This document shows, one piece after another, positions 23,772 through 31,734 of a stretch of DNA of 42,192 nt. The notes under the pieces were generated by a model. That model did not search any database. It saw only the letters and a list, made by a program, of their open reading frames with translations, and was not told where the DNA came from. The DNA comes from Verrucomicrobia bacterium Ga0077533 (GTDB lineage Bacteria > Verrucomicrobiota > Verrucomicrobiia > Opitutales > Opitutaceae). How positions within the stretch are numbered: position 1 is the first letter of the stretch; the number at the start of each line of letters is the position of its first letter. The DNA lies in contig LNEH01000134.1 of assembly GCA_001464505.1 (NCBI GenBank), forward strand, positions 1-42,192, in the 5' to 3' direction. The translations under genes were made by a program, and so were the position numbers.

Positions 23772-24743
23772 TCAGCAGAGGAGCGAGCCGAAGTCCATGA
23801 AGTCGGCGGTGAAGCCGCCCTTCACGCCCTTGCAGATCACGCTCACGGCGTCGTGCGAATGCAGCGACTCGAGGTGCGAGCAGGCGATGCGGAAGTCGGC
23901 GATGCGCCGGTCGCGGTCGAACCGGAGGTAGAGCAGGCGCGCGGCGTCCTCGACGAACTTGAGATAGGCGCCGTTCAGCTCGGCGAAGGCCTGCTCGTCC
24001 TCGCGCTTCACCATCACCTGCGTCTCGGTCTGCAGGGCCTGGAGGCAGAGCGCGTGCACGTCCTCGATCCAGATCTTTTTGCCCTCGGCCTCCTCCAGGG
24101 TGATACGCGCCTTGCTGCGCTGCGAGTGCGGCACGCCGTAGGCCCCGCGCTGGGCGCGGGCGTGCTCCGTCAGCTCGGCCGAGCACGGGCAGGCGGAGGA
24201 ATAGACAAAATCGAAGTGGATGAAGCGCCGGTAGCGGCCGTCGCGCGTCATCACGCCCTCGAAGGCGACGCTGTAGAACTGGTAGCCCGCCAGCTTGGTG
24301 CGCAGGCTGGGCCGGAGCATCGGGTAGGAGAAGGCGATCTTCAGCCGCGCGTCCTTCGTCTTCACCTTGCGGAGGTAGCTTTTGAGGATCCGGCCCATCC
24401 ACTCGCCGGTGGTGACGCCGTCCTTGTGCTCGTAGAAGGTCCGCATGATGCGGCTCATGTTGATGCCCTTCAGCTCGGCCTCGAGCGACACGGTGCCGGT
24501 GACGCTGGTCTCAAGCGTGACCACCTTGCCGGCCTTGGTGCGGTATTTGAGCGGCAGCTTGAAGTTGTGGATGCCGACCTGCTGGATCGGGATGTGCGCG
24601 CCCGAGATGGTCTCGTGGGCGACCTCCATCATGTCGGGCAAGGTGGCGCGGTAGGCGGCGGAGGGCTGGAATTTTTTGTCGTAGCGCCGCTTGACCGGCG
24701 GCAGGTGCCCGCGGTTCGAACGGTGGAGATACATCTGCTTCAT
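23772..24743 (-). CDS. folE2: GTP cyclohydrolase I, type IB (FolE2)
   Basis: 323 residues from the ATG at 24743 (an ATG at 24734 is an alternative). FolE2 converts GTP to 7,8-dihydroneopterin triphosphate and, unlike FolE, works with several divalent metals. The family signature is clear: [20 protein letters not shown] in the first half, and the catalytic/metal cysteine region [20 protein letters not shown] (Cys185, Cys187), then [12 protein letters not shown]. The usual FolE2 length is somewhat shorter (260-310). The product feeds folate, queuosine or biopterin; the neighbouring PTPS and sepiapterin-reductase-like genes point to biopterin. Gaps on both sides are filled by palindromic repeats (families E and B). 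Confidence 0.92.
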   Translation of the reverse strand: MKQMYLHRSNRGHLPPVKRRYDKKFQPSAAYRATLPDMMEVAHETISGAHIPIQQVGIHNFKLPLKYRTKAGKVVTLETSVTGTVSLEAELKGINMSRIMRTFYEHKDGVTTGEWMGRILKSYLRKVKTKDARLKIAFSYPMLRPSLRTKLAGYQFYSVAFEGVMTRDGRYRRFIHFDFVYSSACPCSAELTEHARAQRGAYGVPHSQRSKARITLEEAEGKKIWIEDVHALCLQALQTETQVMVKREDEQAFAELNGAYLKFVEDAARLLYLRFDRDRRIADFRIACSHLESLHSHDAVSVICKGVKGGFTADFMDFGSLLC

Positions 24744-24799
24744 GGGCGGATCGTTTTTGGTTCTGGGCGGGGTGACGTAACCGCGGAAAAGTGGATTGC

Positions 24800-24870
24800 G
24801 TGGGAGGGGCTTTACGCCCCGACGGGATGACGGCCGCACCGGCAGAGTCGGGGCATAAAGCCCCTCCCAC
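24800..24870. repeat. Palindromic repeat, family B (between ptpS and folE2)
   Basis: GTGGGAGGGGCTTTACGCCC… and its inverse …AAAGCCCCTCCCAC form 24-base arms with a single mismatch around a 23-base loop. It sits in the 145-bp gap between the PTPS and FolE2 genes. No other copy is in the window. Confidence 0.85.
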
Positions 24871-24888
24871 ATGGTTGCAGTGAGGCAG

Positions 24889-25365
24889 TCATGTGGTCTC
24901 CGGGCCGAAATATTCGGCGTAGTTGCGCGGGGTCTCGTAGAGGCGGACGCAATGGAGGCGGGCCGGGCGCGGGATGCGCGGAGCGATCTGCGTCCAGAAG
25001 GCCAGGACGAGGTTCTCGGTCGAGGGGATGACGTTTTTCAGGAACGGCACCTCGTCGTTCAGGTTGCGGTGGTCGCACTTGTCCACGACCGCGCGGTGCA
25101 GGATGCGCTTCAACTCGCCGAGGTCGACGATGTAACCGGTGACGGGATCGGGCACGCCCCTGAGCGTGACCTCCAGCACATAGTTGTGGCCGTGCCAGTG
25201 CGGGTTGGTGCAGAGGCCGTATTGTTTTTTGTTCCAGGCCTGGCTTTTCGCCGGGTTGTGCAGCCGGTGCGCGGAGTTGAAATGCACCTGCCGCGTGATG
25301 AACACGGTGCCGCTGAGGGCGCGCACGGCACGGGGCTTCTTTCGACTGGGGACCAGCTTCGGCAT
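24889..25365 (-). CDS. 6-pyruvoyl-tetrahydropterin synthase (PTPS) family
   Basis: 158 residues. The zinc histidines are His33 ([10 protein letters not shown]), His58 and His60 ([12 protein letters not shown]). The segment [13 protein letters not shown] carries the catalytic Cys in the C-x-N-P-x-x-HGHNY arrangement of true PTPS rather than the C-x3-HGH of QueD. Asp/His (KCDHRNLND) and Glu (STENLV) of the catalytic relay are also present, as is [11 protein letters not shown]. It should convert dihydroneopterin triphosphate to 6-pyruvoyl-tetrahydropterin. A QueD-like activity (queuosine) cannot be ruled out by sequence alone. First gene of the minus-strand pterin cluster. Confidence 0.85.
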   Translation of the reverse strand: MPKLVPSRKKPRAVRALSGTVFITRQVHFNSAHRLHNPAKSQAWNKKQYGLCTNPHWHGHNYVLEVTLRGVPDPVTGYIVDLGELKRILHRAVVDKCDHRNLNDEVPFLKNVIPSTENLVLAFWTQIAPRIPRPARLHCVRLYETPRNYAEYFGPETT

Positions 25366-25412
25366 GGAGGGTCAAGGCAAGCCAGTTTCCGCCGCGCGTC
25401 AACCCTTGCCAA

Positions 25413-25490
25413 AGGTGGAGCGCGGTGACCCCAACGCGCTACGGCCGGTTAGCGCCGAAACCAACGCGTTGGGGTCAACGCGTTCCACCT
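25413..25490. repeat. Palindromic repeat, family C (upstream of ptpS)
   Basis: AGGTGGAGCGCGGTGACCCC… and the inverse ending …AACGCGTTCCACCT form 26-base arms matching at 24 positions, 78 bp in all. It lies in the 190-bp gap between the divergent PTPS and MBL-hydrolase genes, so it may overlap one of their promoters. Confidence 0.85.
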
Positions 25491-25555
25491 CAAACAACTC
25501 ATTCGCCGAGAAAACCATTGCGGACGGACGGCGGTGGGGCGTTCAATGCGCGCCG

Positions 25556-26353
25556 ATGGCCCTGCGGTTCAGCATCCTCGGCAGCGGCAGCAATGGCAAC
25601 GCTGCCCTGCTGCGCAGCGACGACGCGCGCATCCTGCTCGATGCGGGATTTTCCACGCGCCGGCTCAGCGAACTGCTGGAGGCCGCGGACGAAAAGCTGG
25701 AGTCGATTGATGCCATCCTGCTCACGCACGAGCACGGCGACCACGCCGCGGGCCTGGCCGGCCTCGCCCGGCATCCGCACATCCGGGTCTTCGCCAACCG
25801 GGGCACCGCCGAAAAAGTGCAGGCCGGCCTCAAGCACCGCGTGACTTGGAATTATTTCGAAACCGGCTCGACCTTCACTTTCCGCGATCTCGCCATCTCC
25901 GCCTTCTCCGTGCCGCACGACGCGCAGGATCCGGTGGGTTTTGTCGTCGCGCAGGGCCACGGCGATTTGCTGTCGCCCCGCCGCAGCGTGGCCTGGCTGA
26001 CCGACCTCGGCCATGCCCCCGGCCATATCACCGGGCACATCCGCGATGTCGATGTGCTCGTGCTGGAGTCCAACCACTGCCCGGAGCTGCTGCAGGCGGA
26101 CACCAAGCGCCCGTGGCAGGTGAAGCAACGCATCAGCGGCCGGCACGGGCATCTCTCGAACCTGGCCGCGCGCGATCTGCTGGCGGGCGTGGCCGGCGCG
26201 GCGTGGCGGCACGTCTATCTCGCCCACCTCAGCCGCGACTGCAATTCGACCGAGGCGGTGACCGCCACCTGCGGGGCCGCGCTCAGCGCCCGGCAGTGCG
26301 GCTACACGATCGTGCCGCCGGGGGAAGGCGCGGCGGCGTTCGAGCTGGCTTGA
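25556..26353 (+). CDS. Metallo-beta-lactamase-fold hydrolase, WalJ/YycJ-like
   Basis: 265 residues from the ATG at 25556. The N-terminus RFSILGSGSNGNAALLRSDD and LLDAGFSTRRLSELL is the YycJ/WalJ signature, the zinc motif is LLTHEHGDHAAGLAGLA, and later ligands fit TDLGHAPGHI (Asp) and YLAHLSRDCNS (His). This subgroup has been linked to DNA repair (5'-exonuclease activity) and, in Firmicutes, to the WalKR locus; no walKR is present here. It converges with the MFS transporter gene, with 15 bp between the stops. Confidence 0.85.
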   Translation: MALRFSILGSGSNGNAALLRSDDARILLDAGFSTRRLSELLEAADEKLESIDAILLTHEHGDHAAGLAGLARHPHIRVFANRGTAEKVQAGLKHRVTWNYFETGSTFTFRDLAISAFSVPHDAQDPVGFVVAQGHGDLLSPRRSVAWLTDLGHAPGHITGHIRDVDVLVLESNHCPELLQADTKRPWQVKQRISGRHGHLSNLAARDLLAGVAGAAWRHVYLAHLSRDCNSTEAVTATCGAALSARQCGYTIVPPGEGAAAFELA

Positions 26354-26368
26354 AGCGGGGCGGCCGCG

Positions 26369-27718
26369 TCAATGGCCGGAGGGCTTCCGCAGGTCCCTTT
26401 GCTTCGCCATGCTGAACATCAGGACCGCCCCGAGGATCGCCCAGGGAATCATGAAATAAAAGAAATAGGTGTAGCCGGTCCGCTCCAGCAGCCGGCCGAG
26501 CAGCTGCATCGCCACGCCCGCGCCGAGGTATTGGAACGAGTTGATGCACCCCGAGGCAAAGGCGGCGCCCTTGCGTCCGCCGATATCCATGGCCGCCGCC
26601 GGCCCGAGCAGCGAATGGGTCGAGTTGACGGTGAACGCGATCGTCACGAACGCGATGGCGATCGGCACGGGGCCGTGCAACTGCGACGCCACCAGAATCA
26701 CGACAATCTCCAGACAATAGATGCCCGCCGCCACCGGGGCGCGGCGGCCGGCAAACAGCTTGTCCGACACGATCCCGGAGATGAACGACCCCGCCGACGC
26801 CACGAACGGAATCAGGAACCCGACGACCAGGAACAGCGCCGAGTCGAGGTTGATGTGGTGCGCCTCCTGCAGGTAGCGGGGAAACCACTGGTCCACGGTC
26901 TGGCGCACGGCGCCGGTGCAGGCGTAGGCGGACGCCATGATCCAGACGAATTTGTTCGTCACGATCACCTTGAAGACTTCGCCCATGCGGCCATGCACAT
27001 CCTTGTCGTCATGGTCGGCCTCGCCCTTGTAGACGTGGTGGAAGCCGCACTCCTCCGGCGTGTCCTTCGCAAAGAGCCACAGGGCGAGCGCCACGACCGT
27101 GGCGATGCCGGCCGGCACGAAGAAGAGCATGCGCCAGTGTTGCGGCGGGATCTGCCACATGCCGAGAAACACGAACCCGCCGAGCAGCGCCGGCCCGAGC
27201 TGGTTGATCGCCACGCGGCCGAGGTTGATCATGAAGCCGAACACGCCGGCGAAGGTGCCGCGCTCCGTCTGGCTGAACCACGACGCGTTGAGCTTGATGA
27301 AGCCCGGCGCGCCGAACGACTGCGAGTAGCCGTCGATGCCGCGGAGCAGAATGAACAGCCAGAGCATGCCCCAGAAGGAGGCGAAGCCGAACAGGAGGTT
27401 GGAGAGGATCGTGCCCGCCGCCCCGATCAGCAGGGCGTTTTTCCCGCCCAGCCGGTCGGTGATGAGCCCGTTGACGACCTGCCCGATCGCGTAGGCATAA
27501 AACTGCGCCGCGAGGATGTCGCCCATGTTCTCCTTGGTGAAACCAAACTCGTCCGAGATCGCCTTGTTGGCGATGGAGAGGTTGTAACGGCACATGTAGA
27601 AGCTCGTATACATGAAGCCCACGACGCTCCAGTTGAGCCCGCGCCGGGCGCCATAACCCGGCGGCAACACCAAGCGCGGCGACAAGATTTTCCCGTGGGT
27701 GCCAGTTGACGAATCCAT
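26369..27718 (-). CDS. MFS transporter, organophosphate:phosphate antiporter (GlpT/UhpT-like)
   Basis: 449 residues, twelve predicted membrane segments. The N-terminal half (YTSFYMCRYNLSIANKAISDEFG, GQVVNGLITDRLGGK, GFIKLNASWFSQTERG, PPQHWRMLFFVPA) carries the patterns of the OPA family (GlpT, UhpT, PgtP), which exchange sugar- or glycerol-phosphates for inorganic phosphate. The conserved arginine of the R-Y-N segment in helix 1 is present. The start at 27718 (MDSSTGTHGK) is chosen because the region upstream is non-coding. It is divergent from pyruvate kinase across a 141-bp gap, which may suit a three-carbon phosphate substrate such as phosphoglycerate, but that is inference. Confidence 0.88.
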   Translation of the reverse strand: MDSSTGTHGKILSPRLVLPPGYGARRGLNWSVVGFMYTSFYMCRYNLSIANKAISDEFGFTKENMGDILAAQFYAYAIGQVVNGLITDRLGGKNALLIGAAGTILSNLLFGFASFWGMLWLFILLRGIDGYSQSFGAPGFIKLNASWFSQTERGTFAGVFGFMINLGRVAINQLGPALLGGFVFLGMWQIPPQHWRMLFFVPAGIATVVALALWLFAKDTPEECGFHHVYKGEADHDDKDVHGRMGEVFKVIVTNKFVWIMASAYACTGAVRQTVDQWFPRYLQEAHHINLDSALFLVVGFLIPFVASAGSFISGIVSDKLFAGRRAPVAAGIYCLEIVVILVASQLHGPVPIAIAFVTIAFTVNSTHSLLGPAAAMDIGGRKGAAFASGCINSFQYLGAGVAMQLLGRLLERTGYTYFFYFMIPWAILGAVLMFSMAKQRDLRKPSGH

Positions 27719-27859
27719 GGGGTGGGACTTGTAGCCGATTTGCCGCCGCCTGCACGAATAATCCGAACGCCCGCGACCCGGAGGCGGCGACCCGCGCCCG
27801 CCGCCGCCGGGTGGCTTTTGTTTTGCCGCCCGGCAGGGTAACTGCTTCCGTGCCGCCCT

Positions 27860-29287
27860 ATGCCTCAACCCATGCGCCGGACCAAGATCATCGCGACTCT
27901 CGGGCCCGCCACCGAAAGCGAGGAGATGCTCGTGAAACTCATCATCGCGGGCGTGGATGTCGTGCGTCTGAACATGGCGCACGCCAAACATGACTGGACC
28001 CGGATGATCATCCGCCGCATCCGCGCCGCCTCCAAGACGGCCGACCGCGAGGTCGCCATCATGATGGACATCAAGGGCCCGGAAATCCGCACCGGCGATC
28101 TGGAGGCGCCGATCGAACTCAAGGCCGGCGAAATTTTTGACTTCACCGTCAAGCCCGGCATCGACCGTCCCGGCGGCGAGGAAATCCGCTCGGTTGACGT
28201 CAATTACCGCGACCTCGTGAACGACATCAAGGTCGGCGACACGGTGTTGGTGGACAGCGGCCTGATCCGTCTCGAGGTGCTGTCGAAGGATCAGGCCCAC
28301 ATCCGCTGCCGCGTGCTCACTCCCGGCCAGCTCACCTCGCGCCGGCACATCAACCTGCCGGGCGTGAAGGTCAACCTCCCCTCCTTCACCCAGAAAGACC
28401 GCGGCGACACGCTCGTCGGCATCGCGGAAGGCGTGGACTTCATCGCCCTCTCGTTCGTGCGCGAGGCACAGGACATCGATCTGCTCCGGGTGTTTCTCAA
28501 GGAGAACAAGTCCCGCGCCCGCATCGTCGCCAAGATCGAGGACCAGTCCGCCATCGACAACCTCGACGACATCATCCGCGCCACCGATGTCCTTATGATC
28601 GCGCGCGGCGACCTCGGCATCGAGGTGCCGTTGCATGAGCTGCCGGTCATCCAGCGCCGGGCCGTGCGCACCTGCCTCGCCATCGGCCGGCCCGTCATCA
28701 TCGCCACGCACATGCTGGAGTCGATGATCGGCCAGCCGATGCCCAGCCGCGCCGAGATCACCGACGTCGCCAATGCGGTCTATGAGCAGGCCGACTGCGT
28801 GATGCTCTCCGGCGAAACCACCGTGGGCCAATACCCGCTCGAATGCGTGCAGGTGCTCGACAGCATCGCCCGCCGCATCGAGGAGGAGCTGGCGGCGGAT
28901 TTCCCCGAGCCCGCCGTGTTCATCCAGGAGCGCATGAAGGTCTTCCGCGCCGCCGTGGTGCTGGCCAACGAGTTTCCCCGTTCGCTGCTGCTCGTTTTCA
29001 CGCGGCACGGCACCAACGCCGCCGGCATCGCCGCGCACCGCCCGGCGCGCGCGCCCATCCTGGCCGTCACCGACTCGCTTGAGACCCTGCGCCACTTGAA
29101 AATGGTGCGCTCGGTCGAGCCGTTCCTGCTCGCGCCCTTCGGCGACCCCGAGGCCACCATCGAGCGCGCGACCGCCTCCCTGTTGAAACTCGGCCGCATT
29201 TTTCCCGGCGACAAGCTCATCATCGTCTCGGACGTGCAGGCCAAGGATCACCGCATTGACAGCATCCAGCTGCGCAGCGTGGAATAG
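27860..29287 (+). CDS. pyk: Pyruvate kinase
   Basis: 475 residues, full length. It catalyses PEP + ADP to pyruvate + ATP. RRTKIIATLGPAT starts the barrel; MDIKGPEIRTGD, IVAKIEDQSAIDN, MIARGDLGIEVPL (Mg2+ Glu/Asp region), PVIIATHMLESM and DCVMLSGETTVGQYPLE are all present. Two substitutions stand out: the usual N-F-S-H-G is N-M-A-H-A (Asn38 kept, Ser replaced by Ala40), and D-T-K-G-P-E is D-I-K-G-P-E (Thr replaced by Ile71). Those Ser and Thr bind the essential K+ in muscle-type enzymes. Glu75, which is Lys in many K+-independent enzymes, is retained. The next gene starts 8 bp downstream. Confidence 0.93.
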   Translation: MPQPMRRTKIIATLGPATESEEMLVKLIIAGVDVVRLNMAHAKHDWTRMIIRRIRAASKTADREVAIMMDIKGPEIRTGDLEAPIELKAGEIFDFTVKPGIDRPGGEEIRSVDVNYRDLVNDIKVGDTVLVDSGLIRLEVLSKDQAHIRCRVLTPGQLTSRRHINLPGVKVNLPSFTQKDRGDTLVGIAEGVDFIALSFVREAQDIDLLRVFLKENKSRARIVAKIEDQSAIDNLDDIIRATDVLMIARGDLGIEVPLHELPVIQRRAVRTCLAIGRPVIIATHMLESMIGQPMPSRAEITDVANAVYEQADCVMLSGETTVGQYPLECVQVLDSIARRIEEELAADFPEPAVFIQERMKVFRAAVVLANEFPRSLLLVFTRHGTNAAGIAAHRPARAPILAVTDSLETLRHLKMVRSVEPFLLAPFGDPEATIERATASLLKLGRIFPGDKLIIVSDVQAKDHRIDSIQLRSVE

Positions 29288-29295
29288 GCGGTGTC

Positions 29296-30009
29296 ATGAA
29301 ATACCCGACCTTTCTGTTGGCGGTGCTGTCCATTGCCACGGCCGCCCTGGCCGCCGACTCCACCCCGGCCGTCGCGCCGGAATTTTTCCACGCCGCCGGC
29401 TTTGACTGGCGCGCCGTGGTCCCGCTCCCGCCCGCTGGGGATTCCATCGCTGCCCAAGGCGAGCATGAACTAGCCGCCATGCTCGATGCCACCCGCACCT
29501 CCGAGCAGGCCGCGTTGGCCAGGCACTACGAGAAGTTCGATGAATTCTCCCTCATGGCCCCCGTGTTGGGCGACTGGTGCACGGCGCAAAACCTGCCGCG
29601 CACCCACGTAATTTTCCAACAAATCTACCGCGAGTGCCGCCCGACGGTCGAGGCGGCCAAAGCCGGCTACAACCGGCCGCGACCCTCCGTCAATGATCCG
29701 GCCCTGCGCCCGGCCGTCGCCAAACCGGTCACGACCTCCTACCCCAGCGGCCACGCCTACTCCGCGTCTTGCATCGCCGCTGTGCTGACCGCCGTGTTCC
29801 CCGAGCATGCCGCCGACTGGGAAAAACAGGCGGCGCTCGTCCGTTGGAGCCGCGTGGTCGGCGGCGCGCATTACCCGAGCGATGTGATCGCCGGAAAAAT
29901 CCTGGGCGAAGCCGTCGCCCGCGAGCTGCTCAAGTCGCCCAAGATGCAGCAAGCCCTCGCGGAAATCCGCGCCGAGGCCGCGCCATTCTTCCGGAAAAAG
30001 GCCGCCTGA
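29296..30009 (+). CDS. Exported PAP2-family (class A acid) phosphatase
   Basis: 237 residues with a signal peptide (MKYPTFLLAVLSIATAALAA). The three PAP2 motifs are complete: KAGYNRPRPS (K-x6-R-P), SYPSGHAYSA (P-S-G-H) and SRVVGGAHYPSD (S-R-x5-H-x3-D). Family members are periplasmic, non-specific acid phosphatases. Only 8 bp separate it from pyk, so co-transcription is likely although no pathway link is evident. It ends 24 bp from the convergent sigma-factor stop. Confidence 0.9.
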   Translation: MKYPTFLLAVLSIATAALAADSTPAVAPEFFHAAGFDWRAVVPLPPAGDSIAAQGEHELAAMLDATRTSEQAALARHYEKFDEFSLMAPVLGDWCTAQNLPRTHVIFQQIYRECRPTVEAAKAGYNRPRPSVNDPALRPAVAKPVTTSYPSGHAYSASCIAAVLTAVFPEHAADWEKQAALVRWSRVVGGAHYPSDVIAGKILGEAVARELLKSPKMQQALAEIRAEAAPFFRKKAA

Positions 30010-30033
30010 GGTCCCTCGGCCTGGCGGGCCCGT

Positions 30034-30615
30034 TCAGTCGGCCGGCACCAGCGTAAGTTTCAGTTGTTGTCGGGCGCGATAGAGACGGTTTTCCACGGCC
30101 TTCGTCGTGCAACCGAGCGCCGCGGCAATGTCGGCCATCGATAGCCCTTCATATTCAAAAAGCACGAGGGCGGTGCGCAAATCGAGCGGCAGCGCGGCCA
30201 CCGCCTTTTGCACGGCGACGATCTGTTCGTGCCGCACCGCCTCGTGCGAGGCGGACGCACCGGCCGGCGACTCGTCGGTCGCATCGCCACCTGCCCCGAT
30301 CCAGGCGTCGAGTGAGAGAGCCGGCCGGCGCCGCCACCAGCGGAGCCGGTTTTTTGCCTGGTTGGCCGCGATGGAAAAACACCACGTTGAAAATTTCGCC
30401 CCGGGGCGGTAGGTGGAGCGTTTGGTGTAGATGCGCACGAACACCTCCTGGGCGAGATCCTCCGCCTCCGCCGTGTTGCCCACGACCCGGAAAACAAAAC
30501 GCTTCACCGGCGCCTCCCAATGCTGCATCAACGGCGCCAGGGCCGCATCTTCGCCGGCTTGCAGCCGGCGCATCAACTCCTCATCGCTTGGGCCGGCGCC
30601 CGGGTCGGCTTCCAT
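30034..30615 (-). CDS. ECF sigma factor (CnrH-like)
   Basis: 193 residues. Region 2 (LMQHWEAPVKRFVFRVVGN… EAEDLAQEVFVRIYTK…FSTWCFSIAANQAKNRLR) and region 4 (VAALPLDLRTALVLFEYEGL and MADIAAALGCTTKAVENRLY) are both complete, with a short linker and no regions 1 or 3, so it is an ECF sigma. It is third in a minus-strand operon, after a small membrane anti-sigma-like protein and a CnrX-like metal sensor, the same order as cnrYXH of Cupriavidus. It should switch on metal efflux genes; matched promoter motifs lie at the head of its own operon and of the efflux operon. Confidence 0.88.
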   Translation of the reverse strand: MEADPGAGPSDEELMRRLQAGEDAALAPLMQHWEAPVKRFVFRVVGNTAEAEDLAQEVFVRIYTKRSTYRPGAKFSTWCFSIAANQAKNRLRWWRRRPALSLDAWIGAGGDATDESPAGASASHEAVRHEQIVAVQKAVAALPLDLRTALVLFEYEGLSMADIAAALGCTTKAVENRLYRARQQLKLTLVPAD

Positions 30616-30619
30616 GGCG

Positions 30620-31099
30620 TCAGTGCGTGTGATTGAGCTGCAAGTCGGGCGCGGTGGCGTGACCGAAGCTGGCGATTTTGGGCAGCACCAGGGCCAGGTA
30701 GCGCCGACCGTCCTCCGGGGACATCAGCGCGGCCACCTGCCGGACATGGGCCGTGATCGCGGTCTCACAGGCGGTGCGCAGCTCCTGCAGTTTGCGCCCG
30801 GCCGCGATCTGGGCGGCGGGGTCGGCCCCGGCGGCGGACTTGAGCGCGTTGTGCTCCCGGGTCGCCTCTTGGATGAGCCGGCAATGCTCCGCGCAAGAAG
30901 GCGCGTAGGCCTCGTGCAACTTTTTGATCGCCGCAAACCGGTCGGCGTCCAGGTGAAAATCCGTGCGCAGCCACGCCATGGTGTCACCTTTCGCCACTGC
31001 CGCATGCAGCGGTGGTTCGCAGCTCAGGCGGTAACAGACAAAACCCGTGACAGCCGCCACGAGAACAAGAGCCCCGCTCGTGCCCAGCAGGTATTTCAT
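30620..31099 (-). CDS. CnrX-like periplasmic metal sensor
   Basis: 159 residues: a membrane anchor (about 5-23), then an alpha-helical periplasmic domain. FHLDADRFAAIKKLHEAYAPSC (His49, His62, Glu63, Cys69) with EHC (His72, Cys73), and later HVRQVAALMSPEDG (His118, Met126), correspond to the helical-hairpin sensors of the CnrX/ZraP group, in which His, Glu and Met residues bind Ni/Co or Cu/Zn. Such a protein holds the membrane anti-sigma factor until metal binds. Its ATG overlaps the upstream stop (ATGA), and the sigma gene starts 4 bp after its stop. Confidence 0.75.
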   Translation of the reverse strand: MKYLLGTSGALVLVAAVTGFVCYRLSCEPPLHAAVAKGDTMAWLRTDFHLDADRFAAIKKLHEAYAPSCAEHCRLIQEATREHNALKSAAGADPAAQIAAGRKLQELRTACETAITAHVRQVAALMSPEDGRRYLALVLPKIASFGHATAPDLQLNHTH

Positions 31100-31398
31100 G
31101 GCTTAAGCAAGGCCTGGACCCGCGGGTCCAAGTCCACCAGGTAGGTGGCCACGATGGCTTCGCGATCAGCCTGCACCCGGGCCCGCGCCATGGCGCTGCC
31201 GGTATAGCCAGCGGCACTCAACGCCAGCACCGCGGCGAGCGACCAGACGGCGGCGTGGGCCCGCAGGTAGGCCGGCCAGGTCGCCCCGGCCTGGCGTTCG
31301 ATGCGCTGCCACACACGGTTACGGAAGCCCGGATCGGCGGGCGGGGTCACCCGCCAGCTGCGCAGACTTTCGGCAAGGGAATCAGGGGTGGTGTTCAT
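31096..31398 (-). CDS. Small membrane anti-sigma factor (CnrY-like position)
   Basis: 100 residues. A cytoplasmic N-terminal part (LAESLRSWRVTPPADPGFRNRVWQRIERQ) is followed by one membrane helix (about 50-70, AAVWSLAAVLALSAAGYTGS) and a short periplasmic tail. Sequence similarity to named anti-sigma factors is weak, but position, size and topology equal CnrY, which sequesters CnrH. First gene of the operon; the predicted promoter at 31413-31442 is so close that the mRNA leader would be only a few bases. No Shine-Dalgarno is evident, so translation may be nearly leaderless. Confidence 0.7.
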   Translation of the reverse strand: MNTTPDSLAESLRSWRVTPPADPGFRNRVWQRIERQAGATWPAYLRAHAAVWSLAAVLALSAAGYTGSAMARARVQADREAIVATYLVDLDPRVQALLKP

Positions 31399-31412
31399 GG
31401 GGATTACGGAAG

Positions 31413-31442
31413 ATTATACACCCGGAACAGCGAAATCCCTCA
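31413..31442 (-). promoter_or_regulatory. Predicted ECF-sigma promoter of the cnrYXH-like operon
   Basis: On the minus strand: TGAGGGATTTC (31442-31432), ten bases, then GTGTATAAT (31421-31413). The same pair of boxes with identical ten-base spacing occurs in the opposite direction at 31467-31496 for the efflux operon. Taken as -35 and -10 elements, TGAGGG and GTGTAT are 15 bp apart, a normal ECF spacing. That the adjacent sigma factor reads it is inference. Confidence 0.7.
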
Positions 31443-31466
31443 AAATCGTCGGACGAATCATATTTC

Positions 31467-31496
31467 TGAGGGATTTCCAGTCCGGCGGTGTATGAC
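31467..31496 (+). promoter_or_regulatory. Predicted ECF-sigma promoter of the metal-efflux operon
   Basis: TGAGGGATTTC (31467-31477), ten bases, then GTGTATGAC (31488-31496), a mirror image of the boxes upstream of the cnrYXH-like genes. It points toward the Cys-rich protein and CusCBA-like genes, leaving a leader of about 230 bases before 31735. The two copies form a 13-of-14 inverted repeat around a 24-base centre. Confidence 0.7.
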
Positions 31497-31549
31497 TGGA
31501 TGACAGTCGCACAACCCGTGCGGCACCCGAGCTAAAACTCATCCCCGCC

Positions 31550-31639
31550 ATGAAAGCCACCAAACTCCCGCTCGCCGCCGCGATCTTCACCGGCCTCGCC
31601 GGCCCCGGCCCCGATTGCCGGACCCGCATCCTTTCCTGA
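31550..31639 (+). CDS. Possible 29-residue leader peptide or truncated exported protein
   Basis: An ATG at 31550 opens a short frame, MKATKLPLAAAIFTGLAGPG and then DCRTRILS, which looks like a signal peptide cut off soon after its hydrophobic core. It lies just after the predicted ECF promoter, in the long leader of the efflux operon. It may be a remnant of a deleted gene or a small peptide; there is no homology to judge by. The rest of 31399-31734 holds the twin promoters and a weak stem around 31662-31690, nothing else recognised. Confidence 0.3.
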   Translation: MKATKLPLAAAIFTGLAGPGPDCRTRILS

Positions 31640-31734
31640 CTCCCGCAGACAGATACACCGGTCCAGCCGCGGCCTTTCCGTCGGGGCTGGACTGTCAATG
31701 ATACCTTGCTACTTCCTCCTCATCCCACCCATCC

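Noticed and set aside
27719-29251. Upstream extension of the MFS transporter frame across the pyruvate kinase region
   Set aside because: This part of the frame is antisense to pyk and lacks membrane segments; the transporter begins naturally at the ATG at 27718.
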